Below, piece after piece: positions 1 to 11,794 of a stretch of 64,000 nt of DNA. Location: contig CM074766.1 of assembly GCA_037355855.1 (NCBI GenBank), positions 3,658,001 through 3,722,000 of the forward strand, written 5' to 3'. The notes beneath the pieces are model-generated. The model worked only from the letters and a program-made list of their open reading frames with translations, ran no database searches and was not told the DNA's origin. Every line of letters begins with the position of its first letter. Positions within the stretch are counted from its first letter, which is position 1. The position numbers were made by a program, and so were the translations under genes. The DNA is from Pseudo-nitzschia pungens (Eukaryota > Bacillariophyta > Bacillariophyceae > Bacillariales > Bacillariaceae).

Positions 1-1
1 C

Positions 2-985
2 TCTCACACCATGATCTCCCATGTCCATGGATGTTAACAAAGACTCTCCTTCAGTGCTGTCCCGATCTTCGGTGATATAGGTTGCATAGTGGACCAATAA
101 AAGAACTGGATCTTCTCTTCCGGGGATTGTTGCTTTGGTCACTGCACTCACAACTGGATGTCCATCCATAACATCACTGGACATGAATGGTTTTACTGCT
201 GAGGTCAATCCTGTTTCTTCTCCAACCCGAATCCATGCCTTCTCAGTCACAGTAGGTCTATTTCCACCACCACTATCCATCAGTGCAATGTTCTCGCCCT
301 TGGAGATTTTCATGGGGAATCTTCTGGTTGTCTTTATTGCCTTCAGTCTTTGGCTGCGTCGGGGCGTTGGTATATTGGTTGAAACCTGCTGCTGCTGGGC
401 TTGCTGCTGCTCTCGCTGCTTCTCTTGTTGCTGAAGCGTCTGGTGCTGGGCTTGCTGCTGCTCTCGCTGCTTCTCTTGTTGCTGAAGTGTCTGCTGCTGG
501 GCTTGCTGCTGCTCTCGCTGCTTCTCTTGTTGCTGAAGCGTCTGCATCTCTTCTTGCTCCTTCCCCTTTTCAACCATATAGAAACGCACTGCTTTGAGAG
601 GGACACTGCCAACAGGAAATAATTCAGATTCATCGATTGAGCCCATACTGTTGGCATCATCAAGGACTGCTGGGTCAGGAACTGCTGCGGGAGCTTCAGG
701 GACTGCTGATTCAGGTATTGCTGGGGGGCCTGGAAGTGGAGGAAGCTTGACATCTGTCTCGTGGGGCGTTTCGGCAACTGACAGTGTAGAATCCAACATG
801 ACACGACGGACACGACGTTGACGGGCCCCACCACCACCTCTGTTGCCATACATCGGGCGTCTGGGGATATCAGTGTTGCCCATTCCATCATCTTTCGGCT
901 CTCCAATCTTGATACCATTTACAGGACTGGGAAATTCATCTGGTGGAGACTTGTGGCGAACAGCATTGTTATATTTAAGAACATA
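2..985 (-). CDS. protease-containing segment of a retroelement polyprotein, 3' truncated by window edge
   Basis: This frame is open from the codon after the gag stop (986-988, TAG) to the window edge, in the same frame as gag. In order it shows a Pro-rich linker, a Gln/Glu-rich stretch made of three 18-residue repeats (about 397-545), a basic segment, and then ALMDSGGGN near 270-300. The DSG triad is what I expect of a retropepsin-like aspartic protease active site. The rest of pol (integrase, RT) would lie left of position 1 and is not visible. I infer that it belongs to the element whose gag lies at 986-1963. Whether it is made by readthrough of the TAG or the TAG is a disabling mutation cannot be decided from one copy. 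Confidence 0.6.
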
Positions 986-1963
986 CTAGACGCGTTCAGA
1001 CTCTTGTAAGTTTTTCCATGTCTCTGGAGGAATCCTGAGAATACCAAGCATGTTAGGATGGAGGGTAGTTCCACCCAAGGAGAGGATCCCTTGACCCATT
1101 TGTCCATCAACGCGTCGGCGCTTGCCCTCATACTGAATTTGAAATGCCAATTCTTGTCGACGTTTGGCTTCAGCACGACGGGCAATCCCCTTTCTGATAT
1201 TCGCTTGTTCTTGCTTGCGGAGTTTTAGGACTAGGTCTTTGAGGGTAAGAGTGGACTGATGTTCCACCATGCTGTTTGTTGTATAGTCCAAAGAGGAGTC
1301 ATGGATATTCTGGATGAAGAGGCTCTTGGCTTCACATTCTCGGATGCCAAAATTTGGAATACAGTGGAGCTCGTAGTAAATCAGTTCAAACCGGTTAATA
1401 TAATCCGCAATATCTCTGCCTTCGTATAATTTGATGTTCGAGAGCTTCAGACGGAGCGTCTCTGCATGGGATTCTTGCTGAGATTTGGAGTCATACCAGT
1501 TAAGGAGTTCGTTCCATGCACCATGGCCGTCGGTCTCATCTCGATAGCGATTGACCTGAGAATATGCACGCCCGTTGCATGTGGCCACTGCGATGGTGGA
1601 GTACAAAACGTTGTTTCGATTGGGGTCCTTGTTGGCTTCCTCTCGACTGGTCATGACTTTTTTGAAACCAGTACCGTGTAACACGCTCTCCGCTTCAGCT
1701 TTCCATCTGATCCAGTTGGATTGACACCCGTCGAATGTTTTCACGTCTCCTACACGAAGTGTCTGAAACCCTTCGCGTTCTTCTTTCTTTTCAAGTTCCT
1801 TCTCGAGTTTCTTGATCTTGTCTCGTAGGCTCTCTTCTGTACCCGTGGGCTGTGTAGGTGTAGGTGTAAACAACCATTTGATTGCTCCTGTAATCGCTTG
1901 GGTGAACGAGAAATGGTATGGGGTTTCGTTGGTGTCGACGGATAGGTCGGCGTCAAAGGACAT
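986..1963 (-). CDS. retrotransposon gag-like protein
   Basis: This is a 325-residue protein. It has a short N-terminal region, a Lys/Glu-rich coiled-coil-like stretch (about residues 45-65), and a helical core of the type seen in copia gag proteins, with a WNELLNWYDSKSQQE motif followed by an L-x-L-x-x-I pattern and YINRFE. The C-terminal region is basic, and I see no CCHC zinc knuckle. The start is the first ATG of the open frame, just after an (AT)n tract. The protein would form the particle core. It ends at an in-frame TAG, after which the same frame continues into the protease segment. Confidence 0.65.
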   Translation of the reverse strand: MSFDADLSVDTNETPYHFSFTQAITGAIKWLFTPTPTQPTGTEESLRDKIKKLEKELEKKEEREGFQTLRVGDVKTFDGCQSNWIRWKAEAESVLHGTGFKKVMTSREEANKDPNRNNVLYSTIAVATCNGRAYSQVNRYRDETDGHGAWNELLNWYDSKSQQESHAETLRLKLSNIKLYEGRDIADYINRFELIYYELHCIPNFGIRECEAKSLFIQNIHDSSLDYTTNSMVEHQSTLTLKDLVLKLRKQEQANIRKGIARRAEAKRRQELAFQIQYEGKRRRVDGQMGQGILSLGGTTLHPNMLGILRIPPETWKNLQESERV

Positions 1964-1969
1964 GTTGGA

Positions 1970-1970
<1 letters not shown>

Positions 1971-1997
<27 letters not shown>
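1971..1997. repeat. (TA)n microsatellite
   Basis: A run of about thirteen TA dinucleotides directly upstream (on the minus strand) of the gag start at 1963. Confidence 0.9.
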
Positions 1998-2000
<3 letters not shown>

Positions 2001-2464
2001 TAAGGATCGTGTTCCAGTTAAAAATAAAAAGTTTCAATCGTGCATTCGAAATGTTGAGTATCGAATAACGCGTCAGTTGAATAATTCGTAGAGCGATCTG
2101 CGACTGTTAATCAACAAGTTGTATAACTGGAAATTATGAGCTCTTATCGTTCTATCCTCGATCTAAACATGTGTTCTCTCTCTTTTACATGGTCGCTTGC
2201 GATAAGTGTGTATGTTGCTCAATTGTTTATCTTCTTCAGTTAATACTTCAACTGTGTTCTTTGGATGTGTTCTTTGGGATGTGTTCTTTGGATACTTCAA
2301 TATCTTGCGCACCTCTGGGCGCGCCGCGCGGTACCGTTGCACGGCTTCTTTCTGTTTCTATGCGCGGTACTGTTGCGCTGCGCGGTACTGTTGCGCTGTC
2401 TTTCTGTTTTCTATGCGCGATACTGTTGCGCAGTTTCTGTTTCTTATTACTTAACAACCTTGTT
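1998..2464. other. leader or flanking region with short direct repeats, no gene seen
   Basis: This would be the 5' leader and possible LTR of the minus-strand element at the left edge, but I could not define LTR ends. It contains repeated GTGTTCTTTGG blocks (about 2256-2292) and repeated GCGCGGTACTGTTGCGCT blocks (about 2360-2440). Short open frames here look like chance. Confidence 0.4.
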
Positions 2465-3037
2465 CTGTGTTGTTGCAGGGAACCAAATACATGATGATCC
2501 TAGTCTTTCGGGAATACAGGGAACCAAATACATGATGATCCTATTCTTTCGGGAATGCAGGGAACCAAATGCATGATGATCTTGGTCTTTCGGGATTGCC
2601 GGTAAACTTTGTTGGGGTTGGGGTTGTTGGGGTTTGGGTTTGTTTATTGGGGTTGTTGGGGTTACAAGATGATCCCGGTTTTTTAGGAATGTAGGGAAAA
2701 TCCATGATGCTCCCAGTCTTTCGTGAGTGCTGGTGCACAAATACATGATGATCCTGGTCCTTTGTGAATGTACTAGGGAAACAATGGCACGATGATCCTG
2801 GTCTTTCTTGAATGCAGGGAACCAAATACATGATGATCCCAGTCTATCAGGAATGTAGAGAAAGAAATGCACGATGCTGCTGCTGCTGCTGCTGTCAGTC
2901 TTTGGTCTTATACACGCGTTCTTGTCTCTCTGCATTCCCGACAGACCGGGATCACAATGTATTTGTTCACCTGCATTCACAAAAGACCAGGAGAATGGTG
3001 TTTTTGATTCCTTGCAAAAACTAGGATCATCAGGATT
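2465..3037. repeat. 41-bp minisatellite, left arm with internal orientation switch
   Basis: Degenerate copies of a 41-bp unit carry the core GATCATCATGTATTTGGTTC. From 2465 to about 2870 the units lie in the minus orientation. After a (CTG)n-like tract near 2876-2895 the last two units (about 2930-3037) lie in the plus orientation. The array is then cut by LTR element A and resumes in the plus orientation at 12589. A G/T-rich insertion (about 2605-2665) interrupts the left arm. Confidence 0.85.
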
Positions 3038-3853
3038 TATGAAGATATTCAAGGTGGTGCTATGATCTGAGCTAAGGCTCCTGTGTAGGAGAGTGTACTG
3101 GGGCTACAGGCAGCAGCCCCCAGTAACTGACTAACAGGTGCTGGGCTGAGTGCTAGAGCTGTGTGCTAAATGGTTAGCAACAGGCTTAGCAACCGGCTTA
3201 GCAACCGGCTTAGCAACAGGCTTAGCAACAGGCTTAGCAGCAGGCTTAGCAGCAGGCTTAGCAGCAGACCTATCCTGTATAGTATGGATGCTAGTAGAGT
3301 TTACTAGGGTCGCCGCGTACGATTTGTACCAATCGTACGTACCCCGAGTAAAGCACCTTTTATGGTGTAGCTAAGTGGTACAGGGTTAGGGTTGCTAAGG
3401 CTACGAGATACTGAAAGATGCTAACCTACCATGATACCCATGCTAAGATACTATGCTACCGCCGGGGTCGGGTCATTGGTGTATAATATGTACCACGAAT
3501 AGACACCTGGCCCAAACAGTTATTAATTAAGCGAGTTAGCGCAAGCGAGCTAACGCGAGCACGAGCGAGCTAACGCTCGCTAAATATACAGTGCAGCGCT
3601 GTCACGCTGAATTAGTGAGCTGAGCAAACGCTCAGCTCCCTCCACTATTCTTTTATCTCTTTAAAATAAGACACCTATCAAGCCCTCCCTTTTCGATGAT
3701 TCCGATGCACCTCTAGGAGAGTATCTTGTAGTGTTTGAATGTATGCAATAGACTATACAGTACACACTGTAGTCTCACGATTTGCTGGGACTACGTCCTA
3801 TCCTGTTATTATTGTTATCACCTATTATTTGCTGACGAGCGAATATCTTTTCA
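3038..3853 (+). repeat. 5' LTR of element A
   Basis: 816 bp with TATGAAGATATTC and GAATATCTTTTCA as imperfect inverted ends. It contains an internal 12-bp tandem repeat of the AGGCTTAGCAAC type (about 3170-3270) and palindromic GAGCGAGCTAACGC blocks (about 3540-3600). It is longer than the 3' LTR by copy number of these two repeats. A TTTAAAATAAG stretch near 3659 is a possible core promoter (weak). Confidence 0.9.
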
Positions 3854-3885
3854 GTTTATCAGACCCACGCCGCTCGAACCACAAC
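3854..3885 (+). promoter_or_regulatory. primer-binding-site-like sequence of element A
   Basis: GTTTATCAGACCCAC lies immediately after the 5' LTR. The same TTTATCAGACCCACCGCTCG block directly follows the LTR in element B (minus strand, about 35348-35367) and element C (about 46248-46268). Its position and conservation fit a tRNA primer site, and the TATCAGA core resembles Met-tRNA primer sites. The tRNA was not checked. Confidence 0.6.
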
Positions 3886-4639
3886 TACGAGCCGGGACGC
3901 CGGCTAGAGCGCGTGACGAAATCCAGATGGCTGATCACCATGCTGGCATCCATGCCTACACTTTGGATGTAAAAGAACCATCTGCTGGATGTAAAACTCA
4001 GCTCCGGCGCCTACAGTACAAATTACAGGAGCTGACGTCGCAGATACTCCCCATGGCCTTTGCTGGAGCCCTCTCCGGATCGGCCACAGCGACGTAAATG
4101 GGAACTCGCTGCTGAGATACATATCGGGGCACTTGGATAGACCCACTCCAGTGTCTATGAAACAGAGCAGGATGGTGGCTCCATCAAGCCTCAGCCCGAT
4201 CAGCAGGAGTAAGTGGGGACCCACTGCAGAAAGGACCAGAACGAAAGAAAAGAAGGACCGGAACAATCTGCAGAGTCAAAACCAGGAACCGGGAATCGAA
4301 CTGATTGCCCTGTTGCCTGGAGAGATGTGACCGTTGCAACCAAAGCCGAGTGAGCACGCTTAAAAATCAAAGTTGTCAAGGCTGAGAACCAACCAAATTG
4401 GAGATTAGTTTGAGCGATTCAAATAGCCGTTGCTCCAGAAGAAATATGCCAACGCGAACGGTTCCACACAACAAAATCGTTCGAAGTATTCGCACGTCTT
4501 TCACCTGAGTAAACCAATCGATTCAGTGTGATTGCCATTCTTTTGATTAAGATCTACGTTTCTTCGCCTCGGATTGACGATCGAAAGAACTGAAGAATTG
4601 CCAAGCAATTAGAAGAAATTACCCAAAAGCCTAAACAAA
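3886..4639 (+). other. 5' leader of element A
   Basis: Untranslated leader between the PBS and the gag ATG. It shares blocks with the leaders of B and C, for example the GCTGATCACCA and GCATCCATGCCTACAC blocks near 3930-3965. No supported gene; short open frames are not conserved. Confidence 0.6.
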
Positions 4640-6583
4640 ATGCCATCGACTGATCCTAACAAGCAAGATCTCCCTACCGGCAAATCTACCGACAAGGACG
4701 CCGGGAAGAAGCCTGCCAGCAAGGAGCAAGACCAAGGACGCAAGCAATCGCGCACCTCCAAACTGAAGGATCCACCATCGAAACGCTCCAAAACTTCGAC
4801 CGGGTCACCTAAATCTGGTGGTGGCGCTGCTGGTGGTGGTGGTGGCGATGCTTCGGCTACTACCAATGATGTTGTAGCGGCCGGAACTACTGCCGCAGGT
4901 GCATCTCGTGTTCGAATGGAAGGAGAAGAGAACCTTGAAATTCAACCCAGAACCGACACTGCTCTTAATCTCCTTGCCAGTCTGTTCAAAGATATGCAAC
5001 AAGAGCTGAAAGATCTATGAGCTCGTGTGGATAACCCAGCACCAGCACCTGCTCCTGCGCCTGCACCTATTGAAACTTCTGAAGTACCCCCTCATGTCCT
5101 TGCTGCTGATAAAGCTGCCAGGGATGCAGGAGGTATCTCTGGATACAAGGACGGGCGACGGCTCAACGCGCGTGAAAAGGATCTCCTACGGATCCTCGCA
5201 TCTTTCTCTGACCTTGCTACCGCGGAGGAGCTCTTTCGACGTGACATCTGTACGATAAAGTCTATCCAGAACCTCAAGCCTGAGACGGCCTCTCAATTCT
5301 CTCGGAATGTATCTGGGGCGTGCCATCCGATGTGCCCTTCCCCATCCGCAATCCTTATTACCGACCCTCTGATCCAGAAGCTATTGGTATTCAGCCATTG
5401 GATACACTACCAACCTTTGATTGGTATGCAACCTACTGCTAGCAATTGGCTGAACGAGATTGATGCCTACGAACGGACGGAAGAACGTACTGAAGTTATG
5501 CTCGAGGCGAAAGCCTTAGGCTCTGTCACCACGGATCCCCCTGTATTGAAGACCAACGCGAAGTTTGCTGAATGGGACCAAGCCTTTCGGAACGACCTAC
5601 GAACAAGATTCAACAAGCACGGTATTCCTCTTGTCTACGTAATTCGCCCGAAGGAGGAGACGGAAGTCACTACTCAACATCGACTCAGAAATGTTGGAGA
5701 CGGGAATGGTTATTCTGATTGGACGGAGTACAACATCCGTTGTCTTGCTCTGAGTGGCGACCACTTCCGCGCAGATAACCAAGCCGTCTGGACCCTACTC
5801 TGTCGTGCTATTCGTGGTGGACCCGGATGGGAATATATTCGTCAATACCATTATGGTAACGATGAATCGACCGGCGACGCGCGAGCTGCTTATCTCAACA
5901 TCTACGAGCATGCTTACACGGAGACGAATGTCGATGCGATTATTGAACGAACCTTCAGAGCCATGCGAGAATCCACGTACTCAGGCGACTCCCGCAATCT
6001 TGATTTCGATCAGCACTGCCAGAATTGGTTAAAGTTCCGCACTACGCTAATGACCTACGGCGAACACCAAAGCGAGAAGAGATTCACGCTCGACTTCTTC
6101 CGTTCGATAACCGACGAGCGGTTTAATGCCGCCAAGACCAAAGCCGTCGAACATAAGGAGAAATACATGCACGACTTCCCTGCATGCATCGCCATGTTCG
6201 TCGAGCATCTTGGCATCACGACCCTACACCATAAAAACAAACGGAACCGTTATGTCTCTGCCTTTGTCGCCAATTCAAATGGTGGCCGTGGTGGCTCGAA
6301 AAAGCACTGAACCGGCCTCGAAGGCACGTACTACACCGGTACGATTGAGAATAAACAGTATCCGAAGGATGTCTACGCCACTTTCTCCAAGGAACAGCGA
6401 ATCCAACACCACGAGCTCCGTCAGAAGGCTAAAAGCAAGAACGCTAACCGATCCGTCCAAGCCGTCGAAACCACGCCGTCACCACCGTCGTCCACTCCAA
6501 AGGCCGGTGCCGGCAACAACTTTGGCGCGAAGGACCGCAAGAAAGGCAAGAAAGGCAAAGGCAATACCAAAAAGGATAATTGA
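4640..6583 (+). pseudogene. gag of element A with two premature UGA codons
   Basis: One frame runs from ATG 4640 to TGA 6581-6583 and is broken by in-frame TGA at 5018-5020 and 6308-6310. The encoded protein has a Lys/Ser-rich N terminus, Ala-Pro repeats (PAPAPAPAP), and the gag core shared with B and C: GGISGYK, a TAEELFR helix, RHPMCP-like residues, WIHYQPLIG and WTLLCRAIR. It ends in a basic Lys/Gly-rich tail, and no CCHC knuckle is visible. The intact homologue is gag of element B (664 residues). Both internal stops can arise from CGA codons, so they read as decay rather than design. The terminal UGA at 6581 differs, being conserved in all three copies. Confidence 0.85.
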
Positions 6584-9500
6584 TTACACGGCCGGGGCCC
6601 GAAGATCAGTAAGGTAGGCCGGTCGGTGTATCAAATGAATGTCCCAGCGCGATCTGATGCTAGTCTTGCAGAAGGCAACTGCGAATTAGATAGTCATGCA
6701 GATACGACCGCAGCTGGATCCAATATGATTCTACTCGAAGACCAAGTCACCTCCCATGTGGATGTTCATCCCTTCTCCCCCGAATATGAACCAGTGAAGA
6801 ATATACCAATCGGCACATGCGTCACTGCCTATACGGATTCAAAAGGAAAGGTTTGGTTGATCTACTTTCATGAGACTCTTTATTTCGGGGACAGGCTCCA
6901 ACATAGCCTGATTTGCCCGAACCAGATCAGGGAATGTGGTCACAATTGTGTTGACGAGGCGCCAAGACAGTTCGATTCCAATTCCTCCCATTCTATCCAC
7001 ATCGAGCATGCTGTTGAAGATGGGGACGCCCCAACACTAGATATTAAGCTCCTGCTTAATGGTGTCGTCTCATACTTCCCCTCTCGACGTCCCACCAAGC
7101 ACGAGATGATGACCTGTGACCATGTGATTGCAACAAGGGATGCCCCCTGGAATCCCAATGATTCCAAATATCAAGAGGCTGAATTAGCAATCGACCAATC
7201 GCATCCCTATTCCTCTGACCCCTCCAAGTTTGTTTCTGCTTTGCAGCAACAACAGACCTCGATCGTTGCCCCGACAAGCCCCATGCCTACAGCAGGTATC
7301 GGACCTCCGATCGAAAACCCGATCGAAAACCCTACCTCGACACGATCGAACATTCCCCTGTCCGATTGCACGAGTCTACAACTCCCCAAGCGAAATTTCA
7401 AACTCTCCATGTATTCCAAGAAGCTCAAGCCCAGTGATATCCTCCCTTCCAATGAGAAATATTCCCATTACAAGCTCCGGCACCTCCAACAGCTGTGCAC
7501 ATCCCGGGATATAACTCCCTGTTCTATTGCTTCTGACGACCGGCTCTATACAAGGCTTTCGGCGCTTTATTCTGCTCCCCAAGAAGATGATTCATCTGAG
7601 ACTCGCGGGGACAGCGAAGAAGACAGGCCGAGCCTCAAGATCAATGCCCTTCATACTCCCCTGTATGAGCCTGCCTACACTGATGGATTAGATAGGTTTG
7701 AACTGGATCCCGAAACCAACGTTAGGGATGCCCCGATCTCACTATCTGCAGTGTACAAGGACAAGCAAATTGCTTGGGCTGATTTAGAGGAACCAATCCC
7801 CGATCCGGAGACCGAGACAACTCAAAGGAGGAAGCAATGGGGCCCGTCCATTGACACAGATAGGTACAGCAAGATTGATTCCGACAGGCTCTCCAAGATG
7901 TGGGATATATCAGAGAGGAAGGCAAGAGCAACACTGAGAGTTACTACGCAGAAAGGATTTAGGAACCCCCAGCATCCTTTGGTTAGAAGGCTTCCAACGC
8001 AGAGCTTCAGAAACAAGAGGATTGCATCTGGCAAGTGGGGAACCGACACATGGCACGCCAAGGTACCAAGCATCATCCGACAAGACAAGGCAGCGCAAGT
8101 GTTCAGCAATGGAAAGGGCTATGAAGAATTCATCCCTATCCACAGCAAGAAGCAAGCAGCTGATGGCCTGAAGATATTTATCCATGAGGTTGGCATTCCA
8201 GAACACTTAATATCTGATGGTGCCAAGGAGCAAGGAGCTGTGGGAACATACAAGACCCCCTGGAATGCTGTGATCCGGAAGAACAATATCCATCAGACAT
8301 TCATCCAGCCGCACTGTCCCTTCCAGAACAGAGCAGAGCTCAGCATAGGGCACCTCAGCAGAAGCATCCGAAAAAAGACTGCCCGAAAGAGATCCCCCAA
8401 GAGACTGTGGGCATTTTGTGGTGAGCTTGTTGCAGCTATCAGGCAAAGGACTGCTTCCAGTGATCCAGCATGCATGGAAAGAACTCCGTTTGAGCTAGTC
8501 CATGGGCACATGCCGGATATCTCCCTGTACCAAGCGCATGAATGGTATGATTTTGTCTACTGGACCGATCTATCAGATGGTACAGAAAAGCTCGGACGCT
8601 GGCTTGGACCATGTGGAAGGATGTTTGGCGGCGGTGATTGCCATTGGATACTCACTGAATCTGCGCTCCCAGTAAGCACTAACACTGTTAGAGCTGTCAC
8701 TGAAGCCGAATGGCGTGCGCACGATGTCAAGCGATCCATGGACTCATTTGACCAAGCAATTGAATCCAAGATCGGGGACAAGCTCGAAGACACTGACGTT
8801 CAGTTCCAAGACGCATATCCCCAACCTCCAAAAGAACTGTTTGAGAACCACCAGGATAGATGGCCAGACGACTCAACCACCATGGCAGAACCGAACGCCT
8901 CTATTCCAGACGTCGAAGACCTCGTCCCCGACGGGGACAGTTACGATGAGTATATCGGGAACAAGGTCATGATCCAGAGAGGAGACGAACGACTCAAGTG
9001 CACCGTCAAGGCAAGAACTACTGATTTGAACGGCAATCCTTTGGGGAAGAGGGACAACAACCCTATCCTTGATACCAGAATGTATGATTTGCAACTTCCT
9101 GATGGTACAGTGGAGCAATATACGGCAAATATTGTTGCTGAAAACATGTACAGTTCTGTCGACGACGAAGGCCGGATGTTCACCCTAATGGACGAGATCA
9201 TAGACCACGAGAAGGACGAAACCGCCGTCACGAAATCAAGCATCAAGTCCAACAAGGTCCTTCCTACTACAACCAAGGGATGGCGATTCCTAGTTAGCTG
9301 GAAGGACGGAACTGAATCGTGGTGCAAGTTAGGCGATATCAAAGAGTCTTTCCCTGTTGAAGCTGCGCAGTATGCGGTTGATAACCAGATTGCCGATGAG
9401 CCAGCGTTCAGATGGTGGGTACATCACGTACTCCGAAGGAAAAGACGACTTCTCAAGGCCACCAAGAAATCCAACAAGTACTGGGATCGTACACACAAGT

Positions 9501-11221
9501 ATGGTGTGGAGCTCCCGCACTCAATCCCTGAAGCGCTTGCTATCGACAAGAAGACCGGAACGGACTATTGGCAGAAGGCAATTGCGAAGGAGATGAAGAA
9601 CAACGAGATGGCGTTTGAGTTCGACCCCAGCTACACCGTCGAAGGGCTTAAGGCCGAAGGATTCAGCAAGATCACAACCCATATGATATTCGACGTCAAG
9701 TTGGGATCCCTCACCAGAAAGGCTAGATTAGTCGCCGACGGCCATAAGGTGCAAGCGACAGCCAAGGAGCACACTTTCAGTAGTGTCCCAAGCAGAGATT
9801 CCGTCTGAATATTCTTCCTGATAGCAGCTCTGAATGGATTGGATGTACTGTCTGCTGATATCCAGAACGCGTATCTCACTGCGCCTATCAAGAAGAAGTA
9901 TTATTTGGTAGCGCGCGCTGAGGATGGTTTTCCCCCGCACCTGGTAGGTCGAGCCTGCAAGATTGTACGGGCCCTGTATGGCCTGCCGGTTGCAGGCGCT
10001 TCATTCCGATCATACCTAACCAAGCATCTAAGGGAACTGGGATACCAACCATGCAAAGCTGATCCAGATGTCCACATGCGCATCGAAACAAAGAAAGACG
10101 GCACAAGATACTGGGCATATCTCATTGCTTACGTTGATGATATTGTCTGTTGCAGTGAGAATCCAAGGCGCCAACTGGAGAGTATAGAGCAGCGGTTTAC
10201 GCTCAAGGATGGTACTATAGAAGTTCCAAAGCTCTACCTCGGCGCTGACGTCAGTCAGTACAAGATTGATGATGACCCAATCCCTAAATGGGCCATGTCC
10301 TCTGAGAAGTATGCCAAGAAGGCCGTGGATGCAGTAGAACAGGAACTGGGCACTGAAAAGTATGGGTACAAGTATCTTCCCAAGAAAGTAACTACTCCAC
10401 TGACCAATGATTACAGACCTGAAATTGATTTGACTCAGGAGCTGGACCCGCAGATGCAGAACTATTACCAAGGCCTGATCGGAGTACTCAGATGGCTTTG
10501 TGAGCTCGGACGATTAGACCTTGTCATGCCAGTCTCCCTCATGTCCCGATACCTGGCGCAAGCCCGGATTGGCCACTTGAATCAGCTGTTCCACATGTTC
10601 GCATATATCAAGAACCATGCCAGATCAAGGCTGGTATTTGATGACGCGATCCCTGATATTGATGAATCTGCTTTCACTCAGTGCGACTGGAGTGAATTCT
10701 ACCCGGATGCTAAGGAGGTTATACCACCAGATGCTCCAGAAGCGTTGGGCAAGCCGGTTGTTATGACCTGCTTTGTGGATGCAGATCATGCCGGATGCCA
10801 AGCAACAAGACGCTCGCATACTGGAATTATTATCTTCCTGAATAATGCCCCCATTCTTTGGTTCAGCAAGCGGCAAACAACAGTGGAAACTTCTACCTTT
10901 GGCTCTGAGATTGTTGCCATGCGGATTGCTGTTGAGCTGATTGAAGGGCTTCGATACAAGCTTCGGATGTTGGGTGTGCCAATTGCAGGATCCACGAATG
11001 TATTTTGCGACAATGATTCAGTTGTTAAAAATGTCACCAGGCCGGAGAGTCCATGCAACAAGAAGCACAACAGTGTTGCCTACCACAAGGCGCGCGAGGC
11101 TATTGCTGCTGGAACAATCCGTGTTGCAAAGGAACCAGGCGAGAGCAATATTGCTGATCTATTCACTAAGTTGCTTAATGGCCCAATGTTGAAGAGCCAC
11201 TGCGAGCGCTGCATGTGGTAA
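6584..11221 (+). pseudogene. pol polyprotein of element A (protease-integrase-RT-RNase H), one premature UGA
   Basis: The frame continues directly from gag after the UGA at 6581 and is open to TAA 11219-11221 except for TGA at 9806-9808, where B and C carry Arg. The first in-frame Met is at 6626. In order I see a protease (CELDSHADTTAAGS near 6680), an integrase core with the Asp of TDTW, the Asp of ISDGAKE and the Glu of NRAELSIGH, and RT with QNAYLTAPI and YVDD (10130-10141). RNase H follows with FVDADHAG, SEIVAMR and CDNDSVVKN, and then HNSVAYHKAREAI. The integrase-RT order is copia-type. Downstream lies the conserved 3' UTR. Confidence 0.9.
6590..6621 (+). promoter_or_regulatory. possible stem-loop just 3' of the gag UGA (element A)
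   Basis: CGGCC (6590-6594) can pair with GGCCG (6617-6621) across a 22-nt loop, 6 nt after the UGA. The same CGGCC and GGCCG arms occur at the same place in B and C. It is a candidate readthrough-stimulating structure; this is inferred, and no folding was run. Confidence 0.35.
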
Positions 11222-11794
11222 GAATTAGTGATTAGCCGCATTATTCGGGATACATATGTCTCTGGCAAGCAGCTCGGACGCAACAAATTTCTTCGAACGC
11301 TTCGATTTCGAATCTCGATTTCGATTACGGACTTCGATTTCGGTTCCAACGTAACTTCGTTTCGGACGCAATCTATTCCGGACGCGACCTCTTCTCTCGA
11401 AACGCAACCGATTCCGGTTCGATATGATTTGATGTTATTTGATTGGGAGTCTCCGGCACATCGGTTCCGGGGACTATAAACTTGAAAGACAATAGGCTGA
11501 TTGATCTCCTTGTTCGTGTCAAGGAAGGAACCAAGGGCAAAACGTCCTCCGGTCCGACCCCCTTTTTTTTACTACGAATCAGCCGGGCCTCTGATAGAAG
11601 AAACTGCAATATTTGGTGCAGTTTGATCTCTGACAAGTTATATGGAAGCACCCCTGAATTCTGTTATGATCCATCCAAGTGTCCTGGTACAACAAGCAAG
11701 AGTATCGGTGTCCCCCTGGGAGTATTTGTTTTCCGGGGACTGGTATAGTTGCTTAGTTGCCCATTACAGGACCACTGGCATGAATCACGGGGAC
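11222..11794 (+). other. 3' UTR of element A with a strongly conserved block and polypurine tract
   Basis: The first half is rich in CGATTTCG motifs. From about 11573 to 11794 the sequence matches the 3' UTR of element C with about ten differences. It includes a hairpin AACTGCA-ATATTTGG-TGCAGTT (about 11599-11621). ACGGGGAC directly before the 3' LTR is the likely polypurine tract. Confidence 0.7.

Noticed and set aside
343..918. 191-codon minus frame rich in Ser and Lys
   Set aside because: It overlaps the frame that carries the Gln-rich repeats and the DSG protease motif and is continuous with gag; this one is the shadow frame.
3381..3400. Telomere-like GGGTTAGGGTT / CCCTAACCCT words
   Set aside because: They are short (two units) and recur at one fixed place in every LTR of the A-C family, so they are LTR sequence, not a telomere.
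4640..11221. UGA recoded as a sense codon across element A
   Set aside because: The relatives B and C have Arg codons at several of these sites, so mutation is simpler. Only the gag-pol UGA is conserved.
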